Shown one piece after another: positions 15,027-19,183 of a stretch of 19,183 bases of DNA. The first letter of the stretch is position 1. Each line of letters begins with the position of its first letter. Source of the stretch: CAYHPY01 sp964358485 (GTDB taxonomy: Bacteria; Elusimicrobiota; Elusimicrobia; UBA1565; UBA9628); contig CAYHPY010000071.1 of the NCBI GenBank assembly GCA_964358485.1, positions 1 to 19,183 of the forward strand. Direction: 5' to 3'. A program made the translations under genes and the position numbers. Under the pieces are notes generated by a model that worked only from the letters and a program-made list of their open reading frames with translations, did no database searches and was not told the origin of the DNA.

Positions 15027-15049
15027 TCAAGTTCCCGGCTCAGTATCAT
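15021..15049 (+). promoter_or_regulatory. Sigma70-type promoter (TGGACA-17-TATCAT) for the HEPN-like gene
   Basis: TGGACA (15021-15026, one mismatch to TTGACA) is separated by 17 nt from TATCAT (15044-15049). Initiation near 15056 would leave a leader of about 12 nt before the ATG at 15068. It starts just inside the compositionally different segment, so the acquired gene appears to carry its own promoter. Confidence 0.55.
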
Positions 15050-15067
15050 ATAGAGCAATTATTCCCA

Positions 15068-16255
15068 ATGGACTATAGATTCCAGTCGACCCTGATTTGG
15101 GGGAAGGATTTTGATTGGTTTGAAGGACCTGTCCAGTTCAAGGATTGGAGCCTAGCCGTAAGTGCGGGTAATTTAAATTTTTATCGAGATATTGAATGCT
15201 TCCATCTTTTCCTCAATCTCATCTTATGGAGAGGGGGAAAACCTTCTCTATTCTCAAGGTTTGAGCGGGAGATACGTCAGGTGGCAGGCGGTTCCGCCGA
15301 TCCGCGAATGTGGCTGGAGATCCTCTGTACGGAAGTGTTGACAGAACTCGAAGATGAGGAAGTCAATCCCAAGCGCCCATATGCCCGGATCGAGAAATAC
15401 GGGGAAATTCATTTCGGAGCCTTGACCTGCCTAGGGCCCATTCCAACCCTTCATTGTTTGGATAGGACCAGTGTCCTATCCACAATTCAACATTTCCCGA
15501 TGCCATTGGAGGAGGCGACAGAAATTAGGGCCAGGTGGCACGCAGCGCTACGCTCATTGGCCAATGAGGGCTCTCGCGACGCCCTGGATACCTTCATGGC
15601 GAGGCATGAAAATGGGACAGACATTGTCAGTTCGTTCTTCATCCCCAAAGCTATGGCAGGGCATGGGCTTGTGATCGATCCAAGAATTCCCTTAGCCTTC
15701 GGCAAGCCCTATGAGGACGCGGTCGGCCCCGTTGGCAGACGCGATTCGGCGAGTTCTATTATGACCCCAATGGATTTCGTTAATAATATCCTGCCTGACG
15801 ATGGGTTCGCAAAGGAAACTCTTGCCATTTGGAAATCCTTTGTTTCCACTTCCAGCATTCAGCCGACCCGTGAATATGCTCCACCCGCGCCTGAAAAGGA
15901 AAAGGGGTTCCGCAATTTGATCTATACATTCCTTGAGACGGGGCGATCCCACATCCGGATGGGGCATTTCCATGATGCCATTGTAACTGTTGGCCGCGCA
16001 TGTAGCATGGCCGTGCATCATCACTTTGCCCCAGCGGCTGAGAAAACTGGGCGTGAGGATTATGGCGCCTTTCTCTATCGGCACCGAGATGAGATTGCCG
16101 CCGAATTTGGCAAAGCCATCTATATTGACATCATGGAGATCAGGAGCAGGCGCAATATCGCCGAACATCAGCCAGAGAAACCCGCCGACGCAGCTCTTGC
16201 GAACATGGTTCTCCGCCGCGGAGAGAACGTCCTTTCAGCCATATTTAAAAAGTAG
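15068..16255 (+). CDS. Uncharacterised protein with a C-terminal HEPN-like domain
   Basis: The N-terminal part (1-275) of this 395-residue protein is not recognised. It is rich in aromatic residues at its start, has no signal peptide or membrane segment, and contains only scattered Cys. The C-terminal part (about 280-395) looks like a HEPN helical bundle. A helix of the type GHFHDAIVTVGRACSMAVH (299-317) is followed by I-R-S-R-R-N-I-A-E-H, in which R362-N363-x3-H367 matches the HEPN R-[polar]-x3-H ribonuclease signature. HEPN proteins are mostly RNases in toxin-antitoxin, abortive-infection and CRISPR systems, so an antiphage effector role is plausible but inferred. Codon use is more AT-rich than that of the genes to the left. 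The gene is convergent with the helicase gene (60 nt apart) and has only a weak Shine-Dalgarno. Confidence 0.6.
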   Translation: MDYRFQSTLIWGKDFDWFEGPVQFKDWSLAVSAGNLNFYRDIECFHLFLNLILWRGGKPSLFSRFEREIRQVAGGSADPRMWLEILCTEVLTELEDEEVNPKRPYARIEKYGEIHFGALTCLGPIPTLHCLDRTSVLSTIQHFPMPLEEATEIRARWHAALRSLANEGSRDALDTFMARHENGTDIVSSFFIPKAMAGHGLVIDPRIPLAFGKPYEDAVGPVGRRDSASSIMTPMDFVNNILPDDGFAKETLAIWKSFVSTSSIQPTREYAPPAPEKEKGFRNLIYTFLETGRSHIRMGHFHDAIVTVGRACSMAVHHHFAPAAEKTGREDYGAFLYRHRDEIAAEFGKAIYIDIMEIRSRRNIAEHQPEKPADAALANMVLRRGENVLSAIFKK

Positions 16256-16310
16256 GCTCGGGGGGAATATCCATTTGCCGGCTTTCGGGCACATCATTGC
16301 AGTGCCGTAT

Positions 16311-16325
16311 CGCCCTTATAGGGCG
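16311..16325. repeat. Short inverted repeat over the helicase stop codon
   Basis: CGCCCT-TAT-AGGGCG is a 6-bp stem with a 3-nt loop at the junction of the two convergent genes, covering the TAA stop (16318-16316). It could slow transcription from both sides, but no U-tract follows on either strand, so termination is uncertain. The remaining 55 nt between the genes show nothing else. Confidence 0.3.
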
Positions 16326-19183
16326 GGGGGCAGTTGCAACTTCGCGGGCGCTGGGCCAAAAACAAATTCTGGAACAACGACTTCCCATCGCTCACATTTG
16401 GCGCCATACTTTGGATCGCTGTATTTTGAGCTCCACACCGCGATCGCCATGACCTGCGCCGAGACGCACCGCGTGCCGCTAGGCGGGGCAAACGATTTAG
16501 CCATGCGGCCCACAACGAGGCCGGCGTGGTTCGTAAGCTCCCAAACATCTTTTGACGGCTTGAGCTGCAATCGATCACCAACCGCTTGGCTCGCGATTAA
16601 GGAGTGCGCCGGATCGCCCTCCAAATGGCGGCCTGCGAAACCCAAGTCGACGTCTGAGAGGGTCATCCTGTGGTAGAGCCTTGCAAGGTCCGGAATTGGA
16701 CCGCCCAAATCAATGGGAGGCCGTTTGAGGATTTCCGCGCTTTCCTGCAAGGAATCTAAAAAGGGGTGCCGGGCGTTCATGTGCGCCAAAATCAGCGTCC
16801 GCTTGGCCCGCGTCATGGCGACATAGAAGAGGCGGCGGGACGCGTCGCGGTCCTCTTTTGAGCCGATCCTGTCCCAGGCGCCGTCCAGTACAGCCACGTG
16901 GTCGAACTCCAAACCCTTGGCGCGATGAGCAGTGAGAAGCAGGAGTCCCGTTTGCTTTCGGCGCACTTCACGAGCCCACTCCGCGAGCCATTCAATGAAG
17001 TGATCGGTCGGCAGGTCGTTGCCGCCCGAGTCCAAGCCGTATTCAGTGACCGCGCTCCTCAATATTGCCCACCAGGGATTGGACCTCTGTCCGCCCAGCC
17101 AGCTTTCGATGGTCTTGGCGTCAATCAACCTTTTTTTTCGTGCCAGAAGCCAGCTGACGAGCGCCTGGGTTTCCCGGAAGAACCAGAGCGGAGGGGCATC
17201 TTCATCCGCCACCTGTACAGGAATGCCGTTTAGTTCGCAATAGGCCCGAATCGGATGTAGGAATTTCCAATCCCTCGCGATAACCGCGGCATTGGTCCAA
17301 TCCCAGGCGGCCTCAAACCCCGCCAGTCGCTGAAGCTCCGTCATCACGGCGACGGCCTGAGCCTGCGCGCTCCCGCCCGCCGGCAGTATTTGCACGCGCC
17401 CCTGGCTCACCCTATCCAATGCCTGCCATTGCCCTCCGGGAGGAACCTTTCGGCGATGGCGGTCGATCGCGATTGGGCGCCCAACCTTCATGCGGTTGTT
17501 CGCCGGATTGATGACCATGTTCGATGCTGCGATGATGTTGGCGGTGGAGCGAAAGTTGTCGGTGAGGAAAACCGGTTTTGCCGCATAATCCTGTTCAAAC
17601 CGCCGAATGAACTCAACCGAGGCTCCATTGAAGGCATAAATGTTCTGATCATCGTCGCCCACGGCGAAGAGGCTTAGCTTGCTGTCTTCATCCTGCAAAG
17701 TCCGCCCCGTGAGGGCCGACATAAGGGCGTACTGATCCACGCCGATGTCCTGGTACTCGTCCACCAGAATCCATCGAAAGCCCGCCAGGAGTCGGTCTCT
17801 TTGCTCATTGGCGTCCTCGGAAGGAAGCCCGTCACCCTTGAGAAGGGAAACCGCTTGGCGAAGAACTTCATTGAAGGCGCCGTCTATTTGGGCCGACCGC
17901 TTAGTGAAACTGATGCCGACCAGGCGCATCGCCAGCGCGTGGCAGGTGAGGACTGTCACCCCGCGGGCGTCATCTCCGATCAGTTTGGTCAGCCGGCGGC
18001 GGATTTCGGCGGCCGCGTGGCGGTTGTAAGCAAGGGCGAGGATGCTTCGGGAATTCTCGCGCTTAACGCGGATTAGATAGGCGATCCGGTGAACCAAAAC
18101 GCGAGTCTTCCCGGAGCCGGGGCCCGCCAAGACCAAGACGTTGGTTTGCTCGCGATCGTCCATGACGATCTGCTGCTGCGGGGTGTTGTTGAGGCTCTCC
18201 ACGATCGCCCGCCAAGATTCCGGCGTTGTTTGACGTTGCAGTTCTTTCTCGCGCTCCGGCATCCAACGGCGAAGGAACTCATCTTGCCCGAGAGCGAAGT
18301 ATTCCATTGCCAGCCGTAGCGCCTCGGCCATCGTCTGCAGGCCGCGTTGAGCATACTCGGCCATGACATGGATCTGCGTTACCTGTTCGTCATAGTGGAC
18401 CTTTAAAGGGATAAAATCGGATTTGAGGAATTTTCGATTATCCTGTCCGAGGCGAATGGTCATCGCAGCCCGAAAAATAGCCAGTCCCTTATGCAGTTTA
18501 ATGATTTCCTGGTCATGAAGCCATAAAAGTGCGTTCTCCAGAAGTTTGGGAAGGTCTTTGACCTCGCTCTTGAGGATGAGGTCCTCTTCGAGAGCCTCCC
18601 TTAGCCTTCCGAGGGTCGTTCCGGCGAGCAGGTCGTTCCCGCGCTGGTCCTTCGGCAACCGGGAATGAAGGTGCTCGAGCAGGCGCTGAGCCGCCATTCG
18701 CCTAAGGCCTGCCGCATGAGCGACGTCGGTCCATTCACGCTGCAACTTCACAGCGATCGTTTCGGGGTCCAGACGTCGAAGGAGCACGCTGCCGACCCCG
18801 CCGCGCTCGGTGCGGCCGTCCATGGAGAGGCTCTTCATGACGAGCCTCAGCTTCTCCGGCAGGGCCGCGGAGTGGCCCCCATTTCTAAGGCGCTGGGCCG
18901 CATGCCGCAGATTTAGGGGGGAGGAACCTTCCTTCCCAAGGTCCGGGTCGGCTTCCCTCATGACCGAGATGAGCGCGTCTTCGATGGCAGCGGTTTCTTT
19001 AAATCTCTTCTCGGAAGATAATTCGACACCGACATGAAGAAAAGCGGTCAGCGCCGTGTCATTGCTCACGATGCCGAGCTTTTCAAGATCGTATAGTGCC
19101 GCCTGAAACTTGTCTGCGCTTAAGTCGCAGACGCCCATGAGGTGGTCGGTCGTGAGGCCGTCGTCAGGATCGGCTTCGATGAG
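16316..19183 (-). CDS. RecQ-UvrD fusion helicase, C-terminal part (5' end beyond the window)
   Basis: The frame is open through the right edge, giving 955 residues of a longer protein; the numbering here counts from an internal Met at 19138. Residues 1-300 resemble the C-terminal winged-helix and helical region found after a RecQ core in large RecQ-UvrD fusions (QIHVMAEYA, TTPESW). A full UvrD/PcrA superfamily 1A helicase follows: Walker A GPGSGKT (339-345), Walker B VDEYQD (459-464), GDDDQNIYAF (494-503), NFRST (528-532), then further on TAHRAKGLEFDHV and FYVAMTRAKRT. A roughly 70-residue C-terminal extension ends at 16318. It should unwind DNA 3'-to-5' with ATP. Such fusions are frequent in defence islands. 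The RecQ ATPase itself would lie to the right of the window and is not seen. Confidence 0.88.
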   Translation of the reverse strand, partial: LIEADPDDGLTTDHLMGVCDLSADKFQAALYDLEKLGIVSNDTALTAFLHVGVELSSEKRFKETAAIEDALISVMREADPDLGKEGSSPLNLRHAAQRLRNGGHSAALPEKLRLVMKSLSMDGRTERGGVGSVLLRRLDPETIAVKLQREWTDVAHAAGLRRMAAQRLLEHLHSRLPKDQRGNDLLAGTTLGRLREALEEDLILKSEVKDLPKLLENALLWLHDQEIIKLHKGLAIFRAAMTIRLGQDNRKFLKSDFIPLKVHYDEQVTQIHVMAEYAQRGLQTMAEALRLAMEYFALGQDEFLRRWMPEREKELQRQTTPESWRAIVESLNNTPQQQIVMDDREQTNVLVLAGPGSGKTRVLVHRIAYLIRVKRENSRSILALAYNRHAAAEIRRRLTKLIGDDARGVTVLTCHALAMRLVGISFTKRSAQIDGAFNEVLRQAVSLLKGDGLPSEDANEQRDRLLAGFRWILVDEYQDIGVDQYALMSALTGRTLQDEDSKLSLFAVGDDDQNIYAFNGASVEFIRRFEQDYAAKPVFLTDNFRSTANIIAASNMVINPANNRMKVGRPIAIDRHRRKVPPGGQWQALDRVSQGRVQILPAGGSAQAQAVAVMTELQRLAGFEAAWDWTNAAVIARDWKFLHPIRAYCELNGIPVQVADEDAPPLWFFRETQALVSWLLARKKRLIDAKTIESWLGGQRSNPWWAILRSAVTEYGLDSGGNDLPTDHFIEWLAEWAREVRRKQTGLLLLTAHRAKGLEFDHVAVLDGAWDRIGSKEDRDASRRLFYVAMTRAKRTLILAHMNARHPFLDSLQESAEILKRPPIDLGGPIPDLARLYHRMTLSDVDLGFAGRHLEGDPAHSLIASQAVGDRLQLKPSKDVWELTNHAGLVVGRMAKSFAPPSGTRCVSAQVMAIAVWSSKYSDPKYGAKCERWEVVVPEFVFGPAPAKLQLPPAL

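Noticed and set aside
15003..15053. Short plus-strand frame MPTFISWTSSSRLSII, resembling the start of a bacterial TIR domain
   Set aside because: It stops after 16 codons and runs across the proposed insertion junction, so the resemblance is probably chance.
12361..15058. Large open frames on both strands overlapping the TPR gene (plus 12361-14091, minus 13256-15058)
   Set aside because: They are shadows of a repetitive GC-rich TPR gene; only the 1045-codon frame shows TPR periodicity.
1..19183. CRISPR array, tRNA or rRNA genes, transposase or integrase genes
   Set aside because: No regularly spaced direct repeats, tRNA-like arms or recombinase motifs were found by reading both strands; the acquired segment shows no mobility gene within the window.

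Overview
The window is GC-rich bacterial DNA from position 1 to about 15,000, followed by DNA with visibly different base and codon use to the right edge. It has no rRNA, tRNA or other phylogenetic marker. Dense genes, many TPR/Sel1 repeat proteins, cobalamin-type radical SAM enzymes and cysteine-rich secreted proteins suggest a free-living Gram-negative lineage, such as Elusimicrobiota or a delta-proteobacteria/myxobacteria-like group. That assignment is a guess.

Left operon (minus strand, about 5701 down to the left edge): a secreted cysteine-rich protein; a cobalamin-type radical SAM enzyme; a TPR protein fused to a tetrapyrrole-methylase-fold domain resembling the OphMA/SonM (borosin) branch; a stand-alone paralogue of that methylase; and the first codons of one more gene. 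From the radical SAM gene onward every junction is a 4-nt stop/start overlap, so the genes look translationally coupled. This is the best candidate for an undescribed modification system. No precursor peptide is visible, and the active-site signature known for borosin N-methylation is not evident.

Centre (plus strand): an Elp3/RaSEA-like radical SAM gene with a Sel1-repeat secreted protein; a stand-alone secreted PHB-depolymerase-family esterase; and a three-gene run of a second cysteine-rich secreted protein (a paralogue of the first), a di-heme cytochrome c peroxidase and a 1045-residue TPR protein. Four transcription units here start with a -10 element ending 6 to 9 nt before the start codon and have no Shine-Dalgarno sequence. 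This points to leaderless mRNAs. Internal operon genes either have Shine-Dalgarno sequences or abut the preceding gene.

Right end (about 15,015 to 19,183): an acquired segment. It begins where the 3' remnant of a host-like minus-strand gene is cut off. It carries a 395-residue protein with a C-terminal HEPN-like R-N-x3-H motif under its own promoter, convergent with a large helicase that runs off the window and joins a RecQ-C-terminal-like region to a complete UvrD/PcrA helicase. This looks like part of a defence island; the two genes are not shown to work together.
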